From contig NZ_JAPDFT010000001.1 of the NCBI RefSeq assembly GCF_025949665.1, forward strand, positions 62,001 to 126,000: DNA of 64,000 nt, written 5' to 3'. The notes under the pieces were generated by a model. That model ran no database searches. It was given only the letters and a program-made list of their open reading frames with translations, and was not told the origin of the DNA. Made by a program: the position numbers and the translations under genes. This document shows positions 17,753 through 26,153 of this stretch, piece by piece (position 1 is the stretch's first letter; each line of letters opens with the position of its first letter). Source of the DNA: Chryseobacterium viscerum. Its GTDB lineage: Bacteria > Bacteroidota > Bacteroidia > Flavobacteriales > Weeksellaceae.

Positions 17753-18256
17753 TTACTGCTTGTCTTTATAAATATTCCAGAAGTTAAAATCGGTCATAGG
17801 AGCGTCTGTTATTCCGATATTTCGCCCCATAGTTACGATTTGCCCTCTGTGATAAGTCCCGTGAAGAATGGCATGCTGAATGTATTCATATTTTGAAAAA
17901 TCACATTGAAACCATTGGGATTCTATCTTTACATTCTTTGAAAGATCCTCTTCAGAGAGACTTTCCACATAATCTACCAGTTTTTGTGAATTGTTTTTAA
18001 TAGCATTGAAAACATCTTCCTTGTCTGTAGTTTCTGTAGTTTTAGTAAAATCAAAATCATTTTTTTCAGAAATATGACTCCACCAGTATTCCTGGGTCTG
18101 CCAGATATGATGTAAGGTTTTTAAGATTGTCGGAAAACTTGAAATTGTTTCCTGATTAAGCTGCTCGTCAGACTTTGTGGATAACCAGTCGATGTATTTG
18201 TTGACTACCCAGTTGTTGTACTGTACACTTTTGTTGACTAATGCTTTTAAGCTCAT
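17753..18256 (-). CDS. DinB-like four-helix protein
   Basis: A 167-residue protein of the DinB/YfiT superfamily of four-helix-bundle metal-binding proteins. The usual histidines are seen: one in TLKTLHHIWQTQEYWW (around residue 48) and two in HAILHGTYHRGQ near residue 130-138, the typical last-helix motif. DinB-like proteins include thiol-dependent transferases of unknown substrates; this branch is not characterised. Its 5' end is 33 bp from the CHMI-like gene, so the two may share a transcript. Confidence 0.82.
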   Translation of the reverse strand: MSLKALVNKSVQYNNWVVNKYIDWLSTKSDEQLNQETISSFPTILKTLHHIWQTQEYWWSHISEKNDFDFTKTTETTDKEDVFNAIKNNSQKLVDYVESLSEEDLSKNVKIESQWFQCDFSKYEYIQHAILHGTYHRGQIVTMGRNIGITDAPMTDFNFWNIYKDKQ

Positions 18257-18289
18257 AATATTAGTATTTAGTTGGTTTAAAATAAGGTA

Positions 18290-18673
18290 TTATAATCCGA
18301 AATGCCGGTCGTTATCCGTATTTTCAGGATTAATGAGTGCTTTGTTACTGTATGTTGCTGCTTCAAAATCACTGATGTTTACAGAAAGAAAAGAAATATC
18401 AGGGAGTAATTCTGAAAGCCTCATACTAATCTGTTTTGAAAGATGGGCTTTTTGTTCCGTATTACGTCCCTGCATAATATATCCGAAGACATGCAGAAAA
18501 TTTTTCTTACCTGTACCTAATCTGTAATACTGATAGGGCTGAAGCCTCACTTTGATATCATTGGGTGCAAACAAACCTGCTGCGTCAGCTGTTTCATAAA
18601 CGGCATCCATTAATTCTTCAGATGTTCTCAGCTGAAGAATATCCTGTGAACAATCTATAATGAAATGAGGCAT
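18290..18673 (-). CDS. 5-carboxymethyl-2-hydroxymuconate delta-isomerase-like (tautomerase superfamily)
   Basis: A 127-residue protein beginning MPHFIIDCSQDIL. Pro2, the catalytic base of the tautomerase superfamily, is in place once Met is removed. The central GRNTEQKAHLSKQISMRLSE and C-terminal SVNISDFEAATYSNKALINP are signatures of the CHMI (HpcD) family. No other homoprotocatechuate genes are nearby, so its role here may differ from the classical aromatic degradation step. Confidence 0.82.
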   Translation of the reverse strand: MPHFIIDCSQDILQLRTSEELMDAVYETADAAGLFAPNDIKVRLQPYQYYRLGTGKKNFLHVFGYIMQGRNTEQKAHLSKQISMRLSELLPDISFLSVNISDFEAATYSNKALINPENTDNDRHFGL

Positions 18674-18737
18674 AGATTATATTTTGTGGGTTGATTTTGA
18701 GTAAGATAAAAATAATAAAAAAATCAACGGATATTCA

Positions 18738-18770
18738 AAATAAAAACCACACTGAAAACAATGTGGTTGG
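18738..18770 (-). terminator. Terminator after the serine hydrolase gene
   Basis: The AACCACATTG/CAGTGTGGTT hairpin is followed on the minus strand by TTTTTATTTT, 35 bp after the stop codon at 18805. Confidence 0.8.
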
Positions 18771-18804
18771 AAAACAGGTGTTTTTTACTTTGTAATTCGC
18801 AGTT

Positions 18805-20415
18805 TTATTGAACTGATTTTTTGATGCTGTATTGTGGTTTTACAATATTGGTCATATCGAGAATAATATCATAAAGCCCATCTTCATTGATTGGAAAATC
18901 ATAGGCATCAAAGGCAATACTTTTATTATCATTATTCAGTCCGAGGCTGTATCCCCAATCATTATTAAACCTGAATTTAAGATTACCCTTATTCAGTTTA
19001 TAGTTTTTAAGAAAATAAATATTCGGGTTTTTAGGATCTGTCTGTAACGGAATATCTTTTCCATCCCAGCCGCTGGGAGTTGCATTTCCAATGATTCCCC
19101 AGGTAAGATTTTGTGTTTGTTTTTTAGCTGTTTTCACAGTTCCGTCCCAAAACTGAATGACAACAGTATCTATTTTTCCGTTCTGATCTGGTTTAAATGT
19201 GCATAAAAATTTTTCGTCCAGTTGAAATAATGTTTTGCTTAATGGCAACAAGGCATTTCTGGGATAGCTGCCTTCTTTGAAAACCAACTGCCCATCAACA
19301 CTCTTTATATAAAAATTTGACTTTTCAGTGGAATAAACTCCTTCCAGTTTTTTTAAATCCTCCGCACTCACTTTTGCAATTGCCGGAATGCTGTAAGGCT
19401 TATTGTACAGTATTTTTTCTACCAGTGGAGTAACAAAATCTGTGTGTGATAATTCTGAATTTGAAATTACAATCAGACAAATATCATCATCCAGAACTCT
19501 GTAATATCTACTTCTGTAACCTGGCCCGCCGCCATCATGACCCACCCGTTTTTTGTCAAAAACAGTAGAAATCTGAAACCCTAATCCATAATGATCTTTA
19601 AGGTAAGGTGTAAAAGCTTTATCTATCGTTTCTTTTTTCAGAATAGTATAATTCTTGAGTGCTTCATTAAATTTATAAAGATCTTCCACCGTAGAATACA
19701 TAGCTCCTGCACCAAAAGGATGGTCGGTTTTGAAACGCAATGCTTCGTTAGAATTATTATCTGATAAAAATTCATATCCCAATGCTTTATTTTCATCGGT
19801 AACATTATTGAAATTGAATCCACTGTTATTCATTTTCAGCGGCTTTAATATATTGTTTTCTATAACTTTATCATAATTCAGACCTGTTACTTTTTTAATA
19901 ATATAACCGAGAATATAATACCCGGAATTGGAGTAATCCCAATCTTTACCCGGGGAAAAATTCAAAGGCTTTGCAGAAATATACTTTAAAAATGTCTCTT
20001 CATCTACAGTATACTCTGAGTTTGTATCATTGGGAATTCCTGAAGTGTGAGAAAGCAGATGAGCAATGGTAATGCTGTCACCTTTCGGAAAATCAGGATA
20101 ATATTTTGAAAGTTTGTCATTCAAAGATAATTTTCCCTGTTCTTCCAGCTGAAGAATAATTGTTGTGGTAAACATCTTTGTGGTAGAGAAAACCCTGTAA
20201 AGGCTGTTATTGGTATTTTTCTCTTTCTTTGGAGCATTTCTGTAGCCGTAGCTTTTTTCAAAAATAATCTTTCCTTTTTCAGCAATCAGGACAGAGCCGC
20301 TGAAAAGGCCGGCTTTTTCATACGTTGAGAATAATTGTTCCAGCTGTTGGGTTCTCTGAGAAAAGAGGGGTGTGGCTGCGAGTAATAAAATAAGACACGT
20401 TACAATAGATTTCAT
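18805..20415 (-). CDS. Secreted serine hydrolase, class C beta-lactamase/DD-peptidase-like
   Basis: A 536-residue exported protein with signal peptide MKSIVTCLILLLAATPLFS-Q. The beta-lactamase-like domain (about 25-345) has the SxxK motif STTK (Ser77, Lys80), the YSN motif (Tyr161-Asn163) and HDGG (293-296), which replaces the KTG box in many esterase-type members. A ~190-residue beta-rich C-terminal extension follows. Such proteins are peptidases or esterases more often than true beta-lactamases, so resistance should not be assumed. It is transcribed alone, with its own terminator. Confidence 0.88.
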   Translation of the reverse strand: MKSIVTCLILLLAATPLFSQRTQQLEQLFSTYEKAGLFSGSVLIAEKGKIIFEKSYGYRNAPKKEKNTNNSLYRVFSTTKMFTTTIILQLEEQGKLSLNDKLSKYYPDFPKGDSITIAHLLSHTSGIPNDTNSEYTVDEETFLKYISAKPLNFSPGKDWDYSNSGYYILGYIIKKVTGLNYDKVIENNILKPLKMNNSGFNFNNVTDENKALGYEFLSDNNSNEALRFKTDHPFGAGAMYSTVEDLYKFNEALKNYTILKKETIDKAFTPYLKDHYGLGFQISTVFDKKRVGHDGGGPGYRSRYYRVLDDDICLIVISNSELSHTDFVTPLVEKILYNKPYSIPAIAKVSAEDLKKLEGVYSTEKSNFYIKSVDGQLVFKEGSYPRNALLPLSKTLFQLDEKFLCTFKPDQNGKIDTVVIQFWDGTVKTAKKQTQNLTWGIIGNATPSGWDGKDIPLQTDPKNPNIYFLKNYKLNKGNLKFRFNNDWGYSLGLNNDNKSIAFDAYDFPINEDGLYDIILDMTNIVKPQYSIKKSVQ

Positions 20416-20497
20416 TTATTTTTTTTAAATAAGACACTTTTAAGTGTTATAATATTACATGGCTAATGAACTATTTTGATGTAAAAAAATTAAGAGC

Positions 20498-21295
20498 TTA
20501 TTTAATATTTTCTGTATTTACAGATTCAAATGGAATTTGATGATCTTCGATAAGTTTATTTTTAAATTTTTCAGCGTAGGTATGAGCAAATTTTTCTTTT
20601 TCACTTTTTGAAATCTGAAAATAAAAATCCATTCTCTTCTCGTGGGCATCATAATCTATATCGTCATCATCATTTATATTGCACCCAGGTCTCTCAACAA
20701 CGTCTAAATAATGAACATAATGCCCGAACTCGTGGGGTAAGGTTCTGTAAAGTTGAGTATTTCTAGCTGTTTCAGGTGTAAGTTGTGCAATAAAGTTTCT
20801 TTTTGTTTCAGTAAAAATATGTCCATCTGTTTTTAATCTTTCGAATTCCTGCTGATCTTCAATCGTCTGCTTTTTAGACCATAATAATTGCTTTTCTGTG
20901 TCTATTGCATCCAGAATAATGGCTGGATAATATTCATCCTCGAAATCATAGCTGTAGATCAATCTTCCCCAAACGGGTGAAAGAATTTCTTCTTTTCGCT
21001 TTGGCTGCCGTAGAATAATAAACTTCAATTCTCCATAATCTTTGACCGGAATTTGTTCTATAATTTTTTGAATATCATTTACTGAACAAGGATGGAGTGA
21101 GTTTTTACGAGTTTTTTCAATCACAAATATAAATTCATGATTGTTGATGATTCGGATTTTTTTTTGGTAATCAGTAAGCTTTTCATAAAAAGATTTCAAA
21201 TTACCATAAGGTGAAGAAATAGTCAATTTATTATTCTGACCATAACCTTGATTTTTAGTTCCAATATTTTTATTTCTACGTGTTGGATTATACAT
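20498..21295 (-). CDS. Putative HExxH metallopeptidase-like protein of unknown family
   Basis: A 265-residue protein without signal peptide. The N-terminal ~25 residues are basic and disordered. A zinc-binding motif TLPHEFGHYVHYLD places H188, E189 and H192, with H195 as an extra histidine and several acidic residues downstream (NDDDDIDYDAHEKRMDFYF) that could supply the third ligand. The motif resembles that of minimal gluzincin-type peptidases. I do not recognise the rest. It ends one base from the next gene in the run (stop of 21297-21800 abuts its start), so they are co-transcribed. Confidence 0.65.
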   Translation of the reverse strand: MYNPTRRNKNIGTKNQGYGQNNKLTISSPYGNLKSFYEKLTDYQKKIRIINNHEFIFVIEKTRKNSLHPCSVNDIQKIIEQIPVKDYGELKFIILRQPKRKEEILSPVWGRLIYSYDFEDEYYPAIILDAIDTEKQLLWSKKQTIEDQQEFERLKTDGHIFTETKRNFIAQLTPETARNTQLYRTLPHEFGHYVHYLDVVERPGCNINDDDDIDYDAHEKRMDFYFQISKSEKEKFAHTYAEKFKNKLIEDHQIPFESVNTENIK

Positions 21296-21296
21296 T

Positions 21297-21800
21297 TTAA
21301 TACCAAATTCTTTTTAATTCATCAGTTATTTCGTAAGCTTTAGTTATAGTGATCCAGTTTACAATTCTGATTTCGTTACCATTTTGTATAAAAACAACAG
21401 AATAGGTTGAACCACTTATTGAAAAATGATAGCGGACACCGAATTTATACTTTTCTACCTGAAAGTCTTTTATCTGAACCTCATCAATCTCTTTTTTCAG
21501 ATAGATTCTGGGACTTGTAAACAACTTGTTTTTATACCGGACTGTTATTTGTTCGGGTTCAATAGTGAGAATTGTTTTTCCAAAGGTATTCCACAGCCAG
21601 ATATATAGGAATAGGATAAAAAAGGCAGCAAAGGGAATGACGGTTGAAATATAGTTTAAAAGAATATAAAAACCTTCCTCCTGAATGCTCATGAGGGGAA
21701 TAATAATCAGAATAATAAAAGAGAGTATGAATAATCCTAGCCCCAATATAAGCGTTACTGCCCAATTGGTTTTATTTTTTATAGTAATGATTAATGGCAT
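21297..21800 (-). CDS. Small membrane protein with PH-like cytoplasmic tail
   Basis: A 167-residue protein with two hydrophobic helices (about 14-37 and 48-70) and a ~95-residue beta-rich C-terminal domain (TIEPEQITVRYKNKLF ... IRIVNWITITKAYEITDELKRIW). This layout is common for bacterial PH-domain-like membrane proteins. No named family is recognised. It is immediately upstream of the HExxH gene and in the run of small genes 20.5-37.6 kb. Confidence 0.65.
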   Translation of the reverse strand: MPLIITIKNKTNWAVTLILGLGLFILSFIILIIIPLMSIQEEGFYILLNYISTVIPFAAFFILFLYIWLWNTFGKTILTIEPEQITVRYKNKLFTSPRIYLKKEIDEVQIKDFQVEKYKFGVRYHFSISGSTYSVVFIQNGNEIRIVNWITITKAYEITDELKRIWY

Positions 21801-21815
21801 TATTAAATGTATATT

Positions 21816-22484
21816 TTATTTACTACCTATTTTTGTATTCAATGTTATTGTCTTGATTTTCCAAGCTGTATTATTTGATTCTTTATATCTTAAACGGATG
21901 GTTAAGACTTCATTTTTGATTCCTGCATTTTCAAATAAATTTTCAGGATAAAGTTCGTTAGTATTTTTTAAGGTACTTTTAATTTTATCCTGTGGTACTT
22001 TTATTGTGTAGGATTTATTATTATTTAGATTGGTATATAATAGTTTATTATTTTGTATTAGGGTTATGATATAAGGATGATCTTTTTTATCGTTGATAGA
22101 AATAATGGTACCAAGCGATGTTATTTTTTTTCCGGTGTTTTTATTATACAAAATATATTCTGCAGGTTGGCAGCATCCTGATACAAGACTATTTTCAATA
22201 AGAAACGAAGTTTTATATTCTGTCCAACTTCTATATCCTAGTCTTCCGGTCAATTCAATGAATTCTTTTTCAAGCTCAAATATTTTCTTTTTAATATTCC
22301 CTTTTTGAAAAGTTATCCATGAAGTATTACAGTCATATTCCCAATATATCCTGGCTCCATTTTGAAATTGAGTTGGCTGACAGGATATTAAATTTTTTAA
22401 CTCAGTTTTTTTTAAACAATTACATTTTTGTCCGTCAACCCAACTTAAGAAAAAAAATAGAATGAGTATAAATGAGAGTTTCAT
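21816..22484 (-). CDS. Secreted hypothetical protein
   Basis: A 222-residue protein with a Sec signal peptide (MKLSFILILFFFLSWVDG-Q). The mature part begins KCNCLKKTELKNLISCQ and contains further cysteines (NTSW region and VSGCCQPAEYIL), so disulfides are likely. It is beta-rich with an LTGRLGYRSWTEYKTSF stretch. No family is recognised. It is 13 bp downstream of the 22498-23025 gene and probably in the same transcript. Confidence 0.62.
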   Translation of the reverse strand: MKLSFILILFFFLSWVDGQKCNCLKKTELKNLISCQPTQFQNGARIYWEYDCNTSWITFQKGNIKKKIFELEKEFIELTGRLGYRSWTEYKTSFLIENSLVSGCCQPAEYILYNKNTGKKITSLGTIISINDKKDHPYIITLIQNNKLLYTNLNNNKSYTIKVPQDKIKSTLKNTNELYPENLFENAGIKNEVLTIRLRYKESNNTAWKIKTITLNTKIGSK

Positions 22485-22497
22485 GATATTGGCAGGC

Positions 22498-23025
22498 TTA
22501 TTTAAAATTTAAATATTTTTTTTCATACAACTTTGTCTTCTCAAGACCGAAATTATTAACTCTGACTGTTGGTGAATCTATTTTACAGTTTGGAAGATTA
22601 TCATAAATCTGATCTGTTAATTTTAAAATTCCAGAGGTAGTTTTATCATTAAATTCATAATTTTTTTGCTCAGTAATAACTTCCAGTCCCGACTGTCCGC
22701 CATAAGGCTTTATGGGGAATGTGAATCTGTTTACTGTAGTAATTTCATCCCATTTTATAAACTCTGTTATATTTTTTTGTTTAAAATAAAACCCTTCGTG
22801 TGTGTATTGAAAGATCCCGTCATCATCATGCAGTCTGTCCATTTCTTTTTCAACCGAATCATAATCCTCTTTTTCAACGGGAGAATAAAGTTTTGCTATC
22901 GAAAATACAATAACAGCAAAGCACAGAAAAATAACAGCAAACGTAATTTTTTTGTCGTCAAAAATAGGATAGTTATAAAGGGTTAGAATTAAGACAAGAC
23001 AGGTGACGGCAATTATTTTTTTCAT
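22498..23025 (-). CDS. Small membrane protein with PH-like tail
   Basis: A 175-residue protein with two N-terminal membrane helices (about 5-20 and 29-47) and a soluble beta-rich part containing FQYTHEGFYFKQKNITEFIKWDEI, the type of strand pattern seen in bacterial PH-like/YcxB-type domains. It has the same architecture as 21297-21800 and 35327-35863, though sequence similarity among them is weak. Function is unknown. Confidence 0.62.
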   Translation of the reverse strand: MKKIIAVTCLVLILTLYNYPIFDDKKITFAVIFLCFAVIVFSIAKLYSPVEKEDYDSVEKEMDRLHDDDGIFQYTHEGFYFKQKNITEFIKWDEITTVNRFTFPIKPYGGQSGLEVITEQKNYEFNDKTTSGILKLTDQIYDNLPNCKIDSPTVRVNNFGLEKTKLYEKKYLNFK

Positions 23026-23044
23026 GGTTGTAGATTAGTTCGTT

Positions 23045-23419
23045 TTATTTTTTGCTTTTTAATTGAAAAACATTTCCTTCCGGATCAGTTCCGTCACAGA
23101 GCCAGAAAGGGTAGTTCTCAAAAGTTTTGATCTCTCTCATCGGAATGTTTTTTGAGACCAGTTCATTTCTTGCAGATTCTATATCAATGTCAATTTCAAA
23201 AACGAGTTTGGTATTGTTGTCGAAGAGATATCCGGCTTCTATTTTTTCAAGATACTGATCTCCTATTTTATGTAATCCGATATGGGCACCTCCGGCATCA
23301 AGCAACACCCAGCCTGGATCTTCCTCAATCACTTTCAGATTAAAATAATCCACATAGAAGTTCCTAAGCAGCTGCACATTTTTTACATACAGAATAATAG
23401 TTTCAAGCTGGGCATTCAT
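23045..23419 (-). CDS. VOC (glyoxalase/bleomycin-resistance-fold) protein
   Basis: A 124-residue single-unit vicinal-oxygen-chelate protein. It starts MNAQLETIILYVKNVQLLRNFYVDYFNLKV and ends with the family motif CDGTDPEGNVFQL, whose Glu or Gln is a metal ligand. The first beta-alpha-beta-beta-beta module has GGAHIGLHK, the second FEIDIDIESA. The fold includes dioxygenases, glyoxalases and antibiotic-binding proteins; the role here is not predictable. It ends 18 bp upstream of the reductase-like gene's stop side and may share its transcript. Confidence 0.82.
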   Translation of the reverse strand: MNAQLETIILYVKNVQLLRNFYVDYFNLKVIEEDPGWVLLDAGGAHIGLHKIGDQYLEKIEAGYLFDNNTKLVFEIDIDIESARNELVSKNIPMREIKTFENYPFWLCDGTDPEGNVFQLKSKK

Positions 23420-23437
23420 GTCCTGACTGTTTTAAGA

Positions 23438-23977
23438 TTAAGCTTCGTAAATAAGTTGTACCACACCGGATTTAAAAACATTAGTGGCTACCAGTTTTAA
23501 ATTTAATCTTTCCTTTACATCTTCAAAAAGAGGTTTGCCTTTTCCTAAAGCAACCGGATGAACAGAAATTCTGTAGGTATCAATCAGGTTATGCTGGATA
23601 AATGTTTTAATAAGGCTTGCACCTCCATACAGCCAGATATCTTTTCCACCCTGTTTTTTTATTTCAGACACTTTTTCCAGAATATCAGAACTGATGAAAA
23701 TGGCATTTTCGTCTTCTCTGTTTTGACTGGAAAACACAAATTTATTTTTTGAATGTACCGCTTCCCAGAGTTTTTGTTCTTCCGGACCTGCATTTTCTTC
23801 CGGCTGATAATGTCCCCATGCATCATAGCTTACTCTCCCGTAAAAAATGGTGTCTATCCCTGCCAGAAACCCGTCAAAATCCATATCACCATCCATGATG
23901 CACCAATCAATTTCTCCATTGGGCCCTTCAATAAATCCATCTAAAGTAGTGGCCAGATCTAATATTACTTTTTTCAT
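23438..23977 (-). CDS. Dihydrofolate reductase-like / RibD C-terminal domain protein
   Basis: A 179-residue member of the DHFR-like family typified by RibD's reductase domain and the YyaP/YwjB proteins. The N-terminus KKVILDLATTLDGFIEGPNGEIDW is the classic start. FYGRVSYDAWGHYQP, DIWLYGGASLIKTFIQHNLIDTY and the C-terminal GKGKPLFEDVKERLNL are the NADPH-binding and family motifs. Genuine DHFR or riboflavin function is unlikely given the stand-alone context; the substrate is unknown. Confidence 0.88.
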   Translation of the reverse strand: MKKVILDLATTLDGFIEGPNGEIDWCIMDGDMDFDGFLAGIDTIFYGRVSYDAWGHYQPEENAGPEEQKLWEAVHSKNKFVFSSQNREDENAIFISSDILEKVSEIKKQGGKDIWLYGGASLIKTFIQHNLIDTYRISVHPVALGKGKPLFEDVKERLNLKLVATNVFKSGVVQLIYEA

Positions 23978-24105
23978 TTTTTTTATTTATTAGTGATTTT
24001 GGGATTGAATATTCTGTAATAACAGGAAAGATAGGCATATTTTACTTCTTTTATGACGAAATTCTGACAGCTTTATTTTATTTGCAGGCTCGGTAACCCC
24101 TATCA

Positions 24106-24375
24106 TTACAGCAGAGAACTGAAGAGGGTAGCACTCACTGTATAAAATTCATCGTAGTAATTTGACTTGTAGATCTTGTTGATTTTTACTTTGCTTAGAA
24201 TATTTTGTGCAGTTTTGGATCCTGAAGGAACTTTAGTTACACCGTATATTTCTCCATAAATACAAAATCTGCATTATTAAACGATGATTTTAAAGTGGAT
24301 TTCCCATTACATTTGCAAGCTAAAACCTTTACAGAAAGTAATAATAAAGAAAGTAAAAAAAACTCTGAATTTCAT
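24106..24375 (-). pseudogene. Frameshifted remnant of a small secreted cysteine protein
   Basis: This otherwise gene-free stretch translates on the minus strand into pieces of one protein. MKFRVFF starts at 24375 and breaks at a run of eight T. The second piece, LSLLLLSVKVLACKC followed by NGKSTLKSSFNNADFVF, ends at a second frame change. The third, YGEIYGVTKVPSGSKTAQN and so on, runs to SATLFSSLL and a stop at 24106. The CKC start followed by an ADFVFYGEI strand resembles small exported NTR/TIMP-like proteins. The start overlaps the stop of 24372-24764 (ATGA), so it was once translationally coupled. At least two frameshifts and an early stop argue for decay; a sequencing error at the T8 run could explain only one of them. 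Confidence 0.6.
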
Positions 24376-24764
24376 GGGGTTTGTTTTTTTCTTGATTGAA
24401 AGAACTTTATAATTGCAAAAGAAAATCCCCATATCACAAATCCAATGATAATAACAAACAAATCAATATTTGTAAAAGAAAAGTTTGAAATCTTCCAGTC
24501 TAATCCAAAGAAAATGACTGCAATGAAGTAAATAAAATGGTAGATCAGGATCGATGTTGTAAGGTTTATTTGTTTTTTTAAGTTGATAGCTAATATTAAA
24601 ATTGTTGAAACTGCTAAAGAGACAGCAGATACAATCATAATCCCAATGGGCAGCATTGCAACATCTCCACTGGGTAATTTAAGTAGTTTGATATACTCAG
24701 CAGTTATTATAGTATTTAAAATCCCGATTAATAGTAGGATTCCGATGGTCTGTAGGGTCTTCAT
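24372..24764 (-). CDS. Four-helix inner-membrane protein
   Basis: A 130-residue hydrophobic protein with four predicted membrane helices. The open frame reaches 24827, but the ATG at 24764 (MKTLQTIGILLLIGILNT) starts directly with the first helix and is preferred. The C-terminus is short and basic (IKFFQSRKKQTP). No family is recognised. Its stop overlaps the start of the downstream pseudogene. Confidence 0.62.
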   Translation of the reverse strand: MKTLQTIGILLLIGILNTIITAEYIKLLKLPSGDVAMLPIGIMIVSAVSLAVSTILILAINLKKQINLTTSILIYHFIYFIAVIFFGLDWKISNFSFTNIDLFVIIIGFVIWGFSFAIIKFFQSRKKQTP

Positions 24765-24832
24765 TTTTTTGAGTTCATTATTATAAAAAATGACCAAATA
24801 TAATGTGCTTAATTGATTGCTATCCAAATCCT

Positions 24833-25375
24833 TTATAGATTGAACAACTCAGTTATTTTTTGATATAAATTATTCAAATACTCGTCTTTGGAAGAGCAAT
24901 TGCCATTACTCATTTTTATAAAACTGTTTTTCTTAAGGGCATGAATAAATATCCCACTTCCATCCGTACATATCGAAGGAACATCATAGTTATTGTTAAT
25001 CCAAAAATTGTTTTCAGATAATAACTTTATAAATTGTGTATATTGCTCTTGAGTTAAATCTTTTTGTACAAGAATTCTAAATCTGGAATCTATTTTTTCA
25101 CCTGTCTTTTGATCATATTCATGGGTAAATATTTTCTTTTTAATAAGAATATATTTATTTCCGGTTTGTTCAATTCTGATTAAATAATTGTCTCTGAATG
25201 CTGACCATTTGAAAAACTGGTAGACTTCATTATTTTCTTTAAATGTTGATTTGTCAATACACTCCAAAGGTTTTTCTTTAAGTTCTTCAGACACATATTT
25301 ACACCTGTTATCATTATCCTGAGCTGTCAGAAAAATAAATGGAAAGGTGAAAATGACAGAGAGTACTTTTTTCAT
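24833..25375 (-). CDS. Secreted hypothetical protein
   Basis: A 180-residue protein with a signal peptide (MKKVLSVIFTFPFIFLTA-Q). The mature part starts with a cysteine-containing NDNRCKYVSEELKEKPLEC segment, continues with beta strands and has CTDGSGIFIHALKKN and NGNCSSKDEYLNNLYQKITELF near the end, suggesting two disulfides. No family is recognised. It is part of the run of small exported proteins. Confidence 0.6.
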   Translation of the reverse strand: MKKVLSVIFTFPFIFLTAQDNDNRCKYVSEELKEKPLECIDKSTFKENNEVYQFFKWSAFRDNYLIRIEQTGNKYILIKKKIFTHEYDQKTGEKIDSRFRILVQKDLTQEQYTQFIKLLSENNFWINNNYDVPSICTDGSGIFIHALKKNSFIKMSNGNCSSKDEYLNNLYQKITELFNL

Positions 25376-25399
25376 CAGTTAAAAGTTTTTATAAAATAG

Positions 25400-25428
25400 T
25401 AAAACCGTTCTTACAACGGAACGGCTTT
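25400..25428 (-). terminator. Terminator after 25462-26103
   Basis: A CCGTTC/GAACGG hairpin with TTTTACTATTTT on the minus strand; a member of the recurring AACCGTTCT-type terminator family. Confidence 0.6.
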
Positions 25429-25461
25429 GGATATATTGTCAACATAAACAGGAAAGACAGA

Positions 25462-26103
25462 TTAACGGTATGGCAGATTGATTTCTTCAATTTTTGCTCT
25501 CAAATCTGCAATGGTATAGGTTTCTGAATTGCATTGAATCTCCGGAATATCATGTTTGGATAGGAAATCATTCAAATCATCACAATCTTGCAGAATATTA
25601 AATTCCTTGTTATCTAAATCTAAAACAATTCCTTTGGTTTTCCCATTGATGGAGTAGGTAAGAGGACTTAATGCACCTAAGAATGCTTTCGACCATAAGC
25701 CTTTCATATTTTCTTCAAAATAAATGAACCTCCCATAATTCAAAACTTTACAAAATCTTGAATATTGATCCGGATCATATCCATTGTCTTTCTTGTTGGT
25801 GTATTTTCTATAGGTTTGAAAATACATTTCTCCTTTATGCGAAACGGCTAGTGGAAATTTAACTCTTTTATTCTTTTGCTTAAAGTAAAAAAAAGCTTTG
25901 TCCGGCAGATCAAGAGAATCACATTTTTCACAGGCTTTGAAATATACTTCTTCGGTAGAAGACGGTTTTTTATTTAAAACATCTTCAAGGGTCATATAAA
26001 TACCTTCAGGGAAATCTCCTTTTTTTATGAATTGATATTGTTTTTCCTGGCCGACAGCAATGTTAAAAATAAAAAGTAAACAAAATAAAATATAAGGTTT
26101 CAT
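25462..26103 (-). CDS. Secreted DUF6563-like hypothetical protein
   Basis: A 213-residue protein with signal peptide MKPYILFCLLFIFNIAVG-Q. The segment FPEGIYMTLEDVLNKKPSS, followed by a CEKC pair and YFQTYRKYTNK, matches a pattern I associate with DUF6563-type secreted proteins of Bacteroidota, though this assignment is from memory of the motif only. Function is unknown. It lies between the hypothetical genes at 25375 and 26154 and is followed by a terminator. Confidence 0.6.
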   Translation of the reverse strand: MKPYILFCLLFIFNIAVGQEKQYQFIKKGDFPEGIYMTLEDVLNKKPSSTEEVYFKACEKCDSLDLPDKAFFYFKQKNKRVKFPLAVSHKGEMYFQTYRKYTNKKDNGYDPDQYSRFCKVLNYGRFIYFEENMKGLWSKAFLGALSPLTYSINGKTKGIVLDLDNKEFNILQDCDDLNDFLSKHDIPEIQCNSETYTIADLRAKIEEINLPYR

Positions 26104-26153
26104 GAAAGTTTTATTAGTTTTTCAAGGGCTAAATTACAAAAAGTGGTGAAAAT

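Noticed and set aside
18176..18184. A further perfect DnaA box
   Set aside because: Single box inside the DinB-like coding sequence, not part of the 16.5-16.9 kb cluster.
18805..20415. Antibiotic-resistance beta-lactamase
   Set aside because: SxxK and YSN are present but HDGG replaces KTG and a long extra domain follows, as in peptidase/esterase-type relatives.
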